NCBI GenBank assembly: GCA_030068145.1 | Contig: JAPJBO010000820.1 | Coordinates: forward strand, 1-64,000 | Direction of reading: 5' to 3' | Source: Diplonema papillatum | Taxonomy: Eukaryota; Euglenozoa; Diplonemea; Diplonemida; Diplonemidae | DNA: 64,000 nt | In this document: positions 11,764 to 23,185 of the stretch, piece by piece | How positions within the stretch are numbered: the first letter of the stretch is position 1 | How the letters are laid out: each line of letters starts with the position of its first letter | Position numbers and translations under genes: made by a program | Notes under the pieces: generated by a model | What the model was told of the DNA's origin: nothing | The model's input: the letters and a program-made list of their open reading frames with translations, nothing else | The model's database searches: none

Positions 11764-11964
11764 GATGCGACCCCCGGGCGCCGGCTGCCCCTGCGGCGGC
11801 TGCCTTCCCTTTGTTGCACGGGGAGAAAGGGGAACAATGCGAGAAAAGGTGGCTCTTTTTTTACCCCCCCCCCAGTCCCCTCTGTTCTTCCTTGGGGTCA
11901 AGTCGAATAGTACGGCACTTTCGCAAAAAATACTTGAGGGACTGCCTTGTGCTCATTTCGAAGG

Positions 11965-12122
11965 AGGCTAGAGGGGGAGAAAACAATACAACTACAAAGT
12001 GGGTCTTTCTTGTTGAACGCTTACTAAACCCAGGGTTACCTGTGTTTCGTGTGGGCTACAGCACATTTACCTCCTTTGATCTATCGCAACTGGCAGTCTC
12101 CTCAAGCATTTCCTACAAAGCA
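11965..12122. repeat. Dispersed repeat, copy 2
   Basis: Partner of 10825-10990, in the same orientation. Nothing in it looks coding. Confidence 0.65.
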
Positions 12123-12313
12123 GGTGCTTATATAGTGAAATATTCGTGTTCAGGCAGTATTGACTGCCTTTGATGACTCTCCCACCGCAGGTGTGATTGT
12201 TAGTTTAGACTCAAAGCTTGCTAGAAGGCTTCGGGTGTTCCGTGTGCCAGTGGATAAATGTTGAAGATTCTCGGGTCAACGAACCGAATACCCGATGTTC
12301 GTCGTGAAATCTT

Positions 12314-13225
12314 GCATCCGTGATTGAATCTGCCGAGACATGGTAAGCTGGGTCGCAGCTGCACTCGTGACTCACCCACCACAGATGCGATAGCTGGTTT
12401 AGATTGAAGGCTTGCTAGAAGAAGGCTTCGGGAGTATATAGCATAAATATTCAGATTCCCAATCTTGCATCCGTGATTGAATCTGCCGAGACATGGTAAG
12501 CTGGTTCGCAGCTGCACTCGTGACTCACCCACCACAGATGCGATAGTCTTGTTAGTACTAACAAAGCGGGCTACCCTTCAGTTTATTGTGTAGGCTAAAA
12601 AGACCTAGATAGCGTGTTTTGGTGGTTGATCGGAATCCCTAACCTGAAAATGACACAGGGTAGCATCTCTCTGGTCGTGCACTGAGGCGAGACGCTGTTT
12701 CGCTTTTTCGTCAACCCGATGCACACGGTGCACTCGTATCGTAGTCGCAGAATCTTGCATCCGTGATTGAATCTGCCGAGACATTGAAAGCTGGGTCGCA
12801 GCTGCACTCGTGACTCACCCACCACAGATGCGATTATTACTTTAGATTGAAGGCTTAGGAGTATGATGCCAGTGGATGACTCTTGAGGATTCACTCATTA
12901 ACGAACCGAGTACCCGATGGCACGATGCACTTGTATCCTAGTGGCGGAATCTTGCATCCGTGATTGAATCTGCCGAGACATGGTAAGCTGGGTCGCAGCT
13001 GCACTCGTGACTCACCCACCACAGATGCGATTATTAGTTTAGATTGAAGGCTTAGGAGTATGATGCCAGTGGATGACTCTTGAGGATTCACTCATTAACG
13101 AACCGAGTACCCGATGGCACGATGCACTTGTATCCTAGTGGCGGAATCTTGCATCCGTGATTGAATCTGCCGAGACATGGTAAGCTGGGTCGCAGCTGCA
13201 CTCGTGACTCACCCACCACAGATGC
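12314..13225 (-). repeat. Cluster of five 75-nt modules, candidate small RNA
   Basis: Five copies of one 75-nt module lie at 12314-12388, 12467-12541, 12757-12831, 12954-13028 and 13151-13225, nearly identical inside while the spacers vary. The last two sit in an exact 197-bp tandem duplication. On the minus strand the ends, GCATCTGTG and CACGGATGC, pair over nine positions with one G-U. On the plus strand the same position is a C-A mismatch. A broken relic lies just left (about 12176-12200). The internal part can form GGGU/ACCC pairing. I see no C/D or H/ACA box, tRNA fold, Sm site or Pol III T-run, so the class is unknown. It could instead be a small mobile repeat. Confidence 0.6.
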
Positions 13226-13229
13226 GTTT

Positions 13230-14720
13230 GTCGGTGTGACCTCATCGTTGAAGGAGCCCGTTTGTAAGTGCGCCATGGTGCTGTGTTAACTTCCGTCATA
13301 ATCTTGAAATTCGCGCATGAACAGGAACGGGTTGGGGAAGGGACAAGACGTATGCAAGCAGGTGTGCAAAGGCAAGTTTGACGAGAGCGGAAACATCCTC
13401 GTATTCTACTTAGATGGATCAACTCAAAATGAGACTATCCGGGGAGCCAGGGATCACCCCCTACCACCGCGCAGGCTCTATTTTGAAGTACTTTTCAGGC
13501 AGAACTAGCACGGAGCACCTCCGGAAACAAGTTGGAGAGAAAGAGCTAGACGAGCTAGAGTGCAGAAACCATCTCTCCGGTGCAGTTTCCGTTTCCTCCC
13601 TTCCCCTGATACCACACGACCCACTTGTTATAGAACCTACGCGTAATTTCGCATATTCTGACCTGAGCTCGAATACGCGACGACACTCTACACGCTCAAC
13701 AACGTTCGATCGGGCAGGGTGGCTCAGGAGGACGTATAGTGTCGAGGGCGTCCGAACCTGAGCTGGAGTTCGGAGACTGCGTCTCGGGGAGTACAGAACA
13801 CCCACATCAACTTCCATGTTTGCTGCTGTGAGCAGATGTGTCACGAGACGAGACCTTTAGGTTAGATGCATTCACGTGGTGTGTGTGTTCGCAGTGTTTT
13901 GTCAAATGGTACACAACAAGTGGGTCGTGGGGCGCGTACGTCGCTTAGTCCGAGGGACCGCCGTCGTGGTAGACGTTGCGCAGCTCTCTTTCGTACCTGC
14001 AATCGAGCTAGGGTTGCCCCACAAGGTATTCGCGAGGGCATACACAGTAGGACGGCCGCTTTCTTTTGTTTGCGCGCACAGCGAGCGGTTCTTACTAGTT
14101 CCCTGTTGGTAAGTTGCACGTATTGCGTGTTTGTCATTATGGCGAATGACCTGACACTACCTGCAGGTAGTGTCAGGTAGTGTCAGGTAACTTGCGACAC
14201 ACACGCCCGTCGCTGCTACCGATGCGCGGTTGGCTGTCAGATGAGCGTCAGGTCGTTCTTGACGACAAGCTTGCTTCTCATTCCAGTTGGATGCTACGAG
14301 GGGAACGCATCTAAATTGGGGGATCATTTGATCCGGCTGGTCCATCCAAGCGGAACCCTCACAAGCGAGCATCGCCGATCAGGCTCCGGGCGTCGACCGA
14401 CTCAGTACGGCGGAGCGTACCTGTTGATGGAAATTGGGTTCTTGTTTTGCTTGCGGACCGCAGGTTCTCTCCCCGAAGGTTCTTCGTGGGATCGCCATTT
14501 CACAGCGATTCGAAGCACGGGGTTTCTGTTTGGCGCCACAACACACTCGAAGCGTCCGCGTTTTCGTTTCACAACTCAAAGCAGTTCAAAATGTGGGTTA
14601 TTGGTGCCACAACTCAGCCGAAGCATCCGCGTTTTTAGGTGCCACAACTCAAAGCAATTCGAAGCATGCAACGGTGGTCACCTCTCGTGCAGGACGGTAA
14701 AAACGTGGTCCGCGACTCTC

Positions 14721-14777
<57 letters not shown>

Positions 14778-14840
14778 GACGCATTTCGCGCAAGGCACTA
14801 CGTAAAACCACAACACACACACACAAAGAGATTTAACAAA
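13230..14840. other. Intergenic, with palindrome and CA microsatellite
   Basis: No gene recognised. It contains a perfect 30-bp palindrome at 14149-14178 (arms ACCTGACACTACCTG), followed by an extra GTAGTGTCAGGT copy. Three loose copies of a GCCACAACTC...GAAGC.TCCGCGTTT block lie at about 14533-14665. A CA microsatellite spans about 14726-14774, just downstream of the J-domain gene. Confidence 0.6.
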
Positions 14841-14843
14841 AAT

Positions 14844-17237
14844 TTACCGCGGCCTCTTCGCGGGTGGCGGTTGCTGCGGCATCGGGGCGTAGCCGCGCTG
14901 GTAGCCGTTGACGAGGTACTCGGCAATGGCTGCCGTCGCGTTCGCGACGGGGTTCGCCGACGGCGGCAGGTGCGACGGCGGGCCGGCCCCCGGCGGCGGG
15001 CGGTACCTGCCGTACGCGTCGTCCTCGTCGGAGGCGTACCGCAGGTCGTCCGCCCACAGCTCGTCGGTCTCCTTCGCGACGCACTCGACCCGCTTCAAGC
15101 CGGAGTACGACTTGAACGCGGGCGCCTTCGCGCCGCTCCGCAGCGACGCGGTCGTGTAGCCGGAGAACACCGACGGCACCGCCGCCGCACTCGCGTTGAC
15201 CGCCGCCTCCTTCGCCCGCTCCTCACCCGACTGGACGACGCCGTTGTCGCCGCGCACGGGGAACTTCGCCATGACGGCCTTCTTCCCGTACTGCGCGATG
15301 GCGCGCTCGATCTCCTTTTCGAGCGCTTCGCGCTCCTTCGCGTCGGTGATCTTGTTCTTCGCCTTCGCGACGGCTTTGAACATCTCCTCGCACGCCAGCC
15401 GGTCTTCCGGCGGCTTGTCGTGGTGGCGGTCCGGGTGGTATCTCCTGGACAGCTCCTTGTACGTGGTTTTGATCTCCAGCTCGGTGGCCTCCTTCGGCAC
15501 GCCGAGAATGACCCACGGGTTGAAAAACCCGAAGCAGTTGGCCTGCTGGAGGGGGGAAACCTTCGTTTCGTCCTGCTTCGGGTCCTCGATGTTGAACGAG
15601 GCCTGCTGCTGCGGGTGGTAGAACCGGATGCGCTTGAGCGCCTTCAGGTGCTTCGGGGGGTTCTGCACCGCGGACTTCGCGTCGTCGACGCGGTTGAACG
15701 TCACGTGGCAGAAGTACTTCGCGAAGTAGTCCTTCGCCACCGGCGACCCGCACGCGCTGCAGAACTGCGACGAGGTGTCGATCAGCTCGGAGCAGCCGGG
15801 GCACTCGCCTTCTTTGATCGGCTCGGTCGGGAGGATCTGCGTCACCCCGCCGTACCGGGAGAAAGCGGCGAGCAGCTCGCGCGAGGCCTTTTCCTCCATG
15901 AGGGTCAGCTCCACGACGTTCGACGGGAGAGCCTCGTTATCAAGGGACAGCTTCATCGTGAAGGAAAGCTTCCCGCCGATGTGATGCGCCAGGGTGACTT
16001 TGTCCGTCACGGGCGACGCGTCGATCTCGCAGATCCGCCACCCCAGCAGGTCGTTGACGCCCGCCTTGTACCCCGCCGTCCCCGGCGAGACCACCTCGAT
16101 GGTCAGCTTCTCGTCGCAGTAGATCCCGGTCGACTCGTCGGCCGCCTTCCGCGCGACGACGAGCTCTCGGATCTTGCTCTTCTTCCCCCGCTCCTTTCCC
16201 GCCGCCGCGGGCTGCTGCGGCGCGTGGATCGGCGGCGCCGCCGGCGCCGATCCACTCACCGCAGCGCCCGGCGGATCGACCGGCGCTATGGTGACCGAAC
16301 ACGCGGTCTTCGCGCCGACGGCGGCGGCGAGCGACTGCGGGTCCGCCACGGGGCACCCGTCGACCGCAATCGGCCGCCACTTGCGGATGTACGCGCCGAA
16401 CCCGGCGCGGTCGGCCGGCGTGTTCGGCACGATGCCCTGGATGGCCAGGTGCTCCGTGAACGACACCCCCAGCTTCACCGCCGCCGAAGCCCGCGCCACG
16501 TGCAGCGTCCGGAACGAACGCGTCGGCACCAGCCCCAAAGTGCACACGTCACTTTTTTCCCCAGCAGCCCCCTCAGCGGCCGACAAGGCGTTGGCGGCGG
16601 CCGCCGCCAACGCCTTGTCGACGTCGCCCCGCCCCGCCACCCGCTGCCCGCCGACAGTTGAGAGCTTGTACCCCAGGTACCCCGCGAGCCCCGCCGCCTC
16701 GCTCGCCGAACCCGGGTCGACTCCTGCTATGAGGAGCACCTGCGTGACGTGGAGACCCACCGACGCCGCGGTGCAGGGCTCGCCCACCAAAGGGCCTAGG
16801 GGCAGTGCGACGTGCTCCACGTTTTTGCGCTCGAAGGTGAGGGTGGTCACCGTCGTCGCGGACGACTGGTTCTGGTACGCGGCGAACAGCTCTTCGGTCG
16901 TTCGGACCCGCAGCCTGTTCACTTCCGCGACCCTCCAGTGCTTCGCGAGCCTGGCGAGGCCGAGTCTCGCGGCCTGCTTGCCGGGCGCCACGCTGGCGAC
17001 GGACAAGTCCTCGGCGAACGTCGCGCCGAGCGACTCCCGGCTCGTCCGGTCGACGACGACGTTGACCCGGTCTTGGTTCGCGACGGCCAGCACCTCGTCG
17101 GCCATGTCCTCCTCCGTGTCGCAGTAGAGCGCCAGCGGCGCGCGCACGTTCGCCTCCCGCGCCGCCTTCTCGATGTCCTCGGCGGACCCCGTCAGCACCT
17201 TCGCCATGTTCTTGAAACCGCCATACTTGACGGCCAT
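14844..17237 (-). CDS. PDZ-repeat / zinc-ribbon / J-domain co-chaperone-like protein
   Basis: Single exon of 797 residues, ATG at 17237. It has four PDZ-like units, each with an LG.xF or TGIY strand, a V.PGxxA..AG loop and a W/RI..V/I segment (about residues 68-136, 159-215, 255-318 and 369-440). A basic, Ala/Pro-rich linker (323-356) separates units three and four. A zinc ribbon CPGC...CSAC lies near 476-495. A J domain (about 569-635) carries an intact HPD in RRYHPDRHH, so it could stimulate an Hsp70. The tail is low-complexity and ends in KRPR. J proteins normally recruit Hsp70 to clients; here the PDZ units would be the client- or anchor-binding part, which is an inference. There is no signal peptide or TM segment. 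It is flanked on both sides by the 75-nt modules, and its 5' end is partly duplicated upstream. Confidence 0.85.
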   Translation of the reverse strand: MAVKYGGFKNMAKVLTGSAEDIEKAAREANVRAPLALYCDTEEDMADEVLAVANQDRVNVVVDRTSRESLGATFAEDLSVASVAPGKQAARLGLARLAKHWRVAEVNRLRVRTTEELFAAYQNQSSATTVTTLTFERKNVEHVALPLGPLVGEPCTAASVGLHVTQVLLIAGVDPGSASEAAGLAGYLGYKLSTVGGQRVAGRGDVDKALAAAAANALSAAEGAAGEKSDVCTLGLVPTRSFRTLHVARASAAVKLGVSFTEHLAIQGIVPNTPADRAGFGAYIRKWRPIAVDGCPVADPQSLAAAVGAKTACSVTIAPVDPPGAAVSGSAPAAPPIHAPQQPAAAGKERGKKSKIRELVVARKAADESTGIYCDEKLTIEVVSPGTAGYKAGVNDLLGWRICEIDASPVTDKVTLAHHIGGKLSFTMKLSLDNEALPSNVVELTLMEEKASRELLAAFSRYGGVTQILPTEPIKEGECPGCSELIDTSSQFCSACGSPVAKDYFAKYFCHVTFNRVDDAKSAVQNPPKHLKALKRIRFYHPQQQASFNIEDPKQDETKVSPLQQANCFGFFNPWVILGVPKEATELEIKTTYKELSRRYHPDRHHDKPPEDRLACEEMFKAVAKAKNKITDAKEREALEKEIERAIAQYGKKAVMAKFPVRGDNGVVQSGEERAKEAAVNASAAAVPSVFSGYTTASLRSGAKAPAFKSYSGLKRVECVAKETDELWADDLRYASDEDDAYGRYRPPPGAGPPSHLPPSANPVANATAAIAEYLVNGYQRGYAPMPQQPPPAKRPR

Positions 17238-17398
17238 CTCCCGTGGAGCTCACTTTGCTGAGCCCACACCCCCACCCTCCCCGCCTGCTTGGGAACATGT
17301 GAGACTGAACTTTTCCGCGGATTTCCGAGTTTCCCCAATGTCGCTCGTGGGTGGCCAATATTTGCCTCACTCCTTTTTGGTGCGGCTACGGCATTGCG

Positions 17399-17541
17399 AC
17401 ATGTCGACGACGACGTAGACCCGGTCTTGGTTCGCGACGGCCAGCACCTCGTCGGCCATGTCCTCCTCCGTGTCGAAGTACAGCGCCAGCGGCGCGCGCA
17501 CGTTCGCCTCTCGATGTCCTCGGCGGACCCCGTTAGCACTT
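17399..17541 (-). pseudogene. Duplicated fragment of the J-domain gene 5' end
   Basis: About 140 bp repeat the sequence at 17053-17204, the coding region for roughly residues 12-62 of the J-domain protein, with point changes and a deletion of about a dozen bases that shifts the frame. It has no start of its own. The fragment sits between the live gene and the 75-nt module cluster, pointing to a local tandem duplication. Confidence 0.8.
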
Positions 17542-17606
17542 AAAATCGACTGGATTCTCGCCAAGCCCGATGCACGCGGTCACTTGTATCGTAGTTGCGG
17601 AATCTT

Positions 17607-18480
17607 GCATCCGTGATTGAATCTGCCGAGACATGGTAAGCTGGGTCGCAGCTGCACTCGTGACTCACCCACCACAGATGCGATAGTTGGTTAGATTGAA
17701 GACTTGATAGAAGGCTTCGGATGCTCAGCGTGTCAGTGGATAACTGAGGTCACAACGAACCGAATAGCCGATGGCACAATGCACTGCACGATGCACTCGT
17801 ATCCTCGTCGCGAAATCTTGCATCCGTGATTGAATCTGCCGAGACATGGTAAGCTGGGTCGCAGCTGCACTCGTGACTCACCCACCACAGATGCGATAGT
17901 TAGTTTAGACTGGCGGATTCAGTATCGGCAGATAACTTTTAAGAATTTACTTATTCTAGTTGCGAAATCTTGCATCCGTGATTGAATCTGCCGAGACATT
18001 GAAAGCTGGGTCGCAGCTGCACTCGTGACTCACCCACCACAGATGCGATAGTTGGCTAGATTGAAGACTTGATAGAAGGCTTCAGATTTTTCGTGCGTTC
18101 AGTGGATAATTGTACTTTTGAGGATTGTTGGGTCAACGAACCGAATCCCCGATGACACGATGCACTGGTATTTTCGGGGCAAAATCTTGCATCCATGATT
18201 GAATCTGCCGAGACATGGTAGGCTGGGTCGCAGCTGCACTCGTGACTCACCCACCACAGATGCGATAGTTGGCTAGATTGAAGACTTGATAGAAGGCTTC
18301 AGATTTTTCGTGCGTTCAGTGGATAATTGTACTTTTGAGGATTGTTGGGTCAACGAACCGAATCCCCGATGACACGATGCACTGGTATTTTCGGGGCAAA
18401 ATCTTGCATCCATGATTGAATCTGCCGAGACATGGTAGGCTGGGTCGCAGCTGCACTCGTGACTCACCCACCACAGATGC
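17607..18480 (-). repeat. Second cluster of five 75-nt modules
   Basis: Copies lie at 17607-17681, 17820-17894, 17972-18046, 18189-18263 and 18406-18480. The last two are in a 217-bp exact tandem duplication. These two differ from all others by one base in the closing stem: on the minus strand a G-C pair becomes G-U and stays paired, while on the plus strand it would become A-C. The copies at 12757 and 17972 share the variant ACATTGAAAGC for ACATGGTAAGC. A broken relic lies at about 18560-18610. Confidence 0.6.
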
Positions 18481-18735
18481 GATAGTTGGTTCGACTGAAG
18501 GCTTGCTCGAAGCTTCGGGATGTTCTCTCGTCAACCAACTGAATACCCGATGCACTCGTATCTGCCCGCGATTGACTCTGTTGTCTGCCGAGACATGCAG
18601 AATGGGGTAAGCGGAAGGAACCGAATTCGTCGATGATTTTCGTGGTTTCACCACACTCCCAAAGCGAGAGCAAGGAGCAAGGAGTAGCACCGGCCGTTGC
18701 TCTCCGGTGCCAGCACCGGTGCTGTGGTGCCAGCC

Positions 18736-18870
18736 CCCACACTGACTGTTACATCAATGTAACGGCCCAAATTTGACGGAAAACCACTGTTACATCGATG
18801 TAATGGGCAGAATCTGACGGAAAACCGCTGTTACATCACTGTAATGGGCAGAATCTGACGGAAAACCACT
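18736..18870. repeat. Tandem repeat with palindromic cores
   Basis: Three and a part copies of a 44-46-bp unit, each with a GTTACATC.ATGTAA palindrome followed by GACGGAAAACC.CT. Copies start near 18747, 18790 and 18829. Each core could be a protein-binding dyad or a small hairpin. Confidence 0.7.
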
Positions 18871-21800
18871 GTTGAGCGACGGGCAGGCTTGCGCGTTAGG
18901 AAAATCAATTGTGACGAACGGACCAACAAGGCCAACAAGGCCTTCAGGGCGAAGCACAAAGATTTCGGCGTGAGCAACTGGCAAGGGCCCAAGTGTGAGT
19001 CCGTCTTCCGAAAATGAATTCTCGCGCGGGGAACTTTTTGACAAGCGTGGCGAGCGCTGGCAAAAGTAATAACGCACGGGGGGAAAATGTTTCTTGGGTT
19101 TGAAGAGCGCGTGGGGGGGGGGGCAGTTCATTTTCTTGTCGGAAAAAGCATTCATCTTTTCACGGGGAATGTGCCTGCCAGTTAGACTTGAAGTGGACAG
19201 TAGCCAGCATCCCGGGGACCTGCCCGGCAGCAGTGACGCGTCCGCAATATTAACTGATCAGGCCCCACGACAAGAAAGGAGAACCCTTTCACTCCGTACT
19301 AACAATCTTGTGGCGGGCTGCTGTGTGTGCGCGTGTTTTGGTGGCTTGATCAGAATTCCTGACCTGAAATGACATGACACAGGGTACATACAGGGACAAC
19401 AATCAACCGCACGCATGAACGAAGAATCTTAAAATGGCTGAGCTGACTTTTCGCCTTATCATCCCGCGTCACGTTGAGACGGATGGAACATGAAAGAGAG
19501 AAGGTTGGTTGGAGAACGCGGAAAGGGCGGTTGAGGCGGGTTGGTGAGCTGTTTTCTTCTGGTGCGAAAGGAGACCTGCTGGGATCGCTCCGCTCCCTCC
19601 CACCAATAGGCCAGGCAGTGTGGGCCCTGGGTCAATAGAGGCACCATCTACACACAGTACGTTCCATCCAACTATTTTTGCCTACGAGAGCTGACGGACC
19701 AATGATTGCTGGATACGGTTTGGGCCAACGACAATCAACCGGCGTAGACGTGCTGGATGGTATCTTCGTTGACACGAGCCCGTGAGCATTTCACCACGCT
19801 CGTCACGCCAGGCTAATTAGGGAGTTCTTTTTGAGTACATTGACTTGCCAACGGGAGCAAGAACGTTGTCTGAAGACACTTACCGACGGTGCCGCGGGTG
19901 GCCTCATTCCATCCTGGTACGACACATCACGTGCGAAGAGATAACCGCGAAGCCCGCGATGCAGAGTACCGCTACAGATTCCATTGTGATCGAATGGCTT
20001 CTGCACTCTGGACAGCCCCCTCCAGAGGTACCAGTAACTCCCTGGAAAAAATTTCCAGGGTTTTTGGCCCTGAACGATTACCAAAGGAAAAACTCTCTGG
20101 TACGAGATGCAATTCGTTTACAATTCCATTCCAGGGCCCCAGACTGCCCTTGAGCTCCACGGATTCAAAAGCGTTCAAAAACGTCCTCGGAATGTATTTT
20201 TCGACACAGCCACGAAACCTGAAGGAGGTTTTCAGGTTCTGGCAGGTCTAGCTGGCTGCCTAAAGGGATCACGGCTCACTTAAGGTCACAGGTGGCAAGG
20301 TGGGCCAGGGCATTAGCTTCCCATTCCAAATTCCGTCAGCTGACGGAATTTGGAAATCCGGGCGGCTCAAAAAAAATATAAAAAAAGTGCGAAAAACGAC
20401 CCCACAATGAAAAAAGTCGTGGGGGTCCGGTGGAGGCGTGGGTTAGGCCAGCTGTGCCAGGAAGCTGGCTGGCGGTCAAGGGCTGGGCTGGCGGTCAGGG
20501 GCTGGCCATCGGTGGGTCGTCGCTGGGTATGGTGGCAGAAGTTTGGGGCTGCCGCGGGTGCTGAGCCGAGTGAGAGAGTGGAGGCTCAGAAGCAGCCCGG
20601 AATTCTTGACAGATTGACACAAGTGCCTTGTTCCGTGTGATCTCCGGTCTGCATCTACTCGTGCCAATGATTTACCAGCACACACTATTTGAGTGGTGGA
20701 TGAATTTGAAATGGGCTGTTGGCTTCAGGAGTGCACACCAGGGGGAGCGGGGCGAGGGTCACATAGATGGCAAACAGTGCCACCAGTACGTTGGTCGATG
20801 TTTAACGCGACAAACGGGCTGAGAAGTGCAAACCGTTTCTCCACCTGAATGTACCGTACCGTTTGCCGGGGGGCGGAGCCCCCCGGACCCCCCCTTTTGG
20901 AAGGTTCGGGTGGCGTAAACAAAGGCTTCTCGATTTCAGAGCGGGAAAAGCAAATTGGCTATTGAGACGGAATTTGGAAAACTGAGGAAAAATGAAGCTA
21001 GTAGCCTGAGGTGGGCGTTGAAAAAAAAAAAGAAATTGGGCCGGAATCCCTAAAAACCCGCATTTCGGAAAGTTTTTGTCCCACATTTTTCCCAGGGCAT
21101 TTTGACCACTTCACCTTAGAGCCTCCGCCCGCTCAGTCCATATGGTAAATGCACGACTGTGAGCTTTTTTTATCAAATGTTATCAAGTTTATTTCTTGTT
21201 TTTTTCTCGTCTTGCTCTCCGCTTGTTGTGGAAGCTGCAATATTGAAGATTCCATCCTTGGATGGCGTGATTACCGTGGGCCTGGACCCTATCTGGACCC
21301 TAGCGCTAACCCGGGGCCCGGGCCCTGGAGACCCTGGATTTACAGGTACGCTTGGCCCCCTCCCTCCATCCGCAAGGGGTTGCGAAAAAAAAAAAGATTG
21401 ACGCCCGCGTGGCTGCAGCAACTATTTTACTTCCTGTACGAAAATGGGGCTTCGGGATGTATTCTTCAGGGCAGGAGTCGAGCAGATGCGCTCTCTGGTT
21501 CCCGCCTCTGAAGCTCGTTGAGGGTGTGGGGTGAAGGAAACGTAGGAGGGAGCCGAGAAACGAGAGAGCACTGCTCGGACACAGCCAAGCAATGCTGAGC
21601 AGGTACCGTTTCCCATCTCCAGGGGGGATGCAGAGAGAGACAGAGAGAATAAGAGAGAGAGGGAACACGTCAACAAGTCAAAGGGTTAGTAGACACGCCC
21701 AGGGCCTCCGCCCACGCACCTGTAGACATCGCTACCGCGCTGACCTTTTCTGAGAGAACCCGCCCATCCCTCTCCGGGTAGTTGTCCGCCGCCTCACCAC

Positions 21801-23180
21801 TACCTCGTACTCGTATATGAAAACAGAGGGGGAGGAGGCACGAGTTAAAAGCAAACGGTGCACAGCCCTGATTGCCCACCCGAGGGCGTCGCAAAGAAAC
21901 AGCTCGTGCTCTCCGTGCGGTCGGTGGCCATGCTCTTTCTTGACAATTACTGACCCCACGAAAACTAGAAACGAATCGTAATATTCAGGCTGCATGGCCC
22001 CGCACGCCCGGGCAAGTTGCTGTTGCGAGCCGTTGAAAGGCCTGGTTCTGCGCCTTGATGCGACTGCAGCCCTGAGGGTGTCTCTTCTCCTCTCACTGCC
22101 CTGTGGTCGAGCCTTGGGTCGACCAGCCGAGCTTGGTGGAAAAGAAGAACTGCTGGGAACGAAGTGCCATTTCTGTGGCATATGATAAGATGCCACAGAA
22201 TTCTCATACGTCATTTGACGTCCTACAGCACCTGGGTTTCGGAGGGCAGGACGGAGCTGAGGCGTGTCCGCGGGGTGATTCGCGGCGGGAAAAGGAACTG
22301 TTCAACTCCTCGCGAACGAAGCCAATGGAAGAGGCACGAGAAGAGAAAGCAGGCACGGCGCAGGCAAGGCGGGTTGCAGGGGCATGTTTTCAGCCTCAAA
22401 AAAGAAATCTTTACACAAAGGCATAGATGTAAGCAAGTAGATTGCTATTTTTGCCACTCATTTCGGATGGGATGGGGAGGTTTCAAGCGGAATGCGGCGC
22501 GGGTTGTTGCTGCCGTATTCGGTGGTTTAGGAGGCCAGGCAACGATCCTCTTGATACGGAACGAAGGTCGGTATCCGGGTAACTAATTGTACTCTGCCGA
22601 ACTGTACTACCCGAAAGCGAATGATGAGCGAAGCACAACTGAGATTTCAGACAACGTAGAGGGAGTGAGGAGAACGGAAAACACTCGGAGGCGCCGCCTG
22701 GTGCTTTTTTGTCGACGGAGGCCACGGCGGGGACAGAAAGCAATACAACAGACAACACGGGCCCTTGTCGTTGAACGCTCCCCGCTTCCACCCCACACTG
22801 CACCCAGAATTGCAACTGTGTTCCGTCTCAGGTTGCATTCGTGTGGGTTGACACTCGAGGCATTCCCCACAAAGCAAAGCCAAGGGCGACCCCCCCTTGG
22901 TCACGGGCTCCTTCCCTTTTCAAACCCCGAAGAAGCGGGTTCAAATTTGTGCACTCTTTTTGCCCAAAAGTTGCCGGGGCAACACTTCCGCTATGGAGGT
23001 CACTGGGTTATCTCTACATTTCCCTCTTTGGACACCCTGTCCCCCTTCCCCTGGCAGCATTGTTTGTACATTCCAGGCCTCACTAGGCGTCGATTCATGT
23101 TTTTTGGGCAGAACACTGCCACTGGCAAGCAATGCTTGTGATGCTAGGGGACTGGGTCAGAGGGGGGTAGTCGCTTGCTC
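18871..23180. other. Long intergenic region without a recognised gene
   Basis: No gene I can support. Noted inside: a dispersed repeat copy at 19919-19980 (core GTGCGAAGAGATAACCGC); a perfect 32-bp palindrome at 20324-20355; a strong GC hairpin CCGGGGGGC/GCCCCCCGG at about 20859-20880; an AG-rich microsatellite at 21629-21661; a hairpin TTCTGTGGCAT/ATGCCACAGAA at about 22170-22201. Bases 21683-21760 resemble 63760-63845. A possible short minus-strand start with a pyrimidine/CAG leader (about 21933) leads only to a 28-codon frame, so it is not called. Confidence 0.5.
20324..20355. repeat. Perfect 32-bp palindrome
   Basis: The arms read TTCCAAATTCCGTCAG and its complement with no loop. A related half (GACGGAATTTGGAAA) recurs at about 20967, so this is probably the joined ends of a small element rather than a unique site. 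Confidence 0.75.
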
Positions 23181-23185
23181 ACTCC

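Noticed and set aside
14241..16661. 806-codon plus-strand frame
   Set aside because: Mirror of the J-domain gene; Arg-rich translation typical of the antisense of GC-rich coding sequence, and the minus strand has clear domains.
12314..18480. 75-nt modules as 5S rRNA, tRNA, hammerhead ribozyme or spliced-leader genes
   Set aside because: AAGCTGGGTCG resembles a 5S/A-box string and GGTAAG looks like a donor, but there is no C box, no T arm that pairs, no CUGANGA/GAAA core and no Sm site; two copies lack the GT.
12314..18480. CRISPR-like array
   Set aside because: Spacers are themselves related and of repeat origin, there are no cas genes, and the context is eukaryotic.
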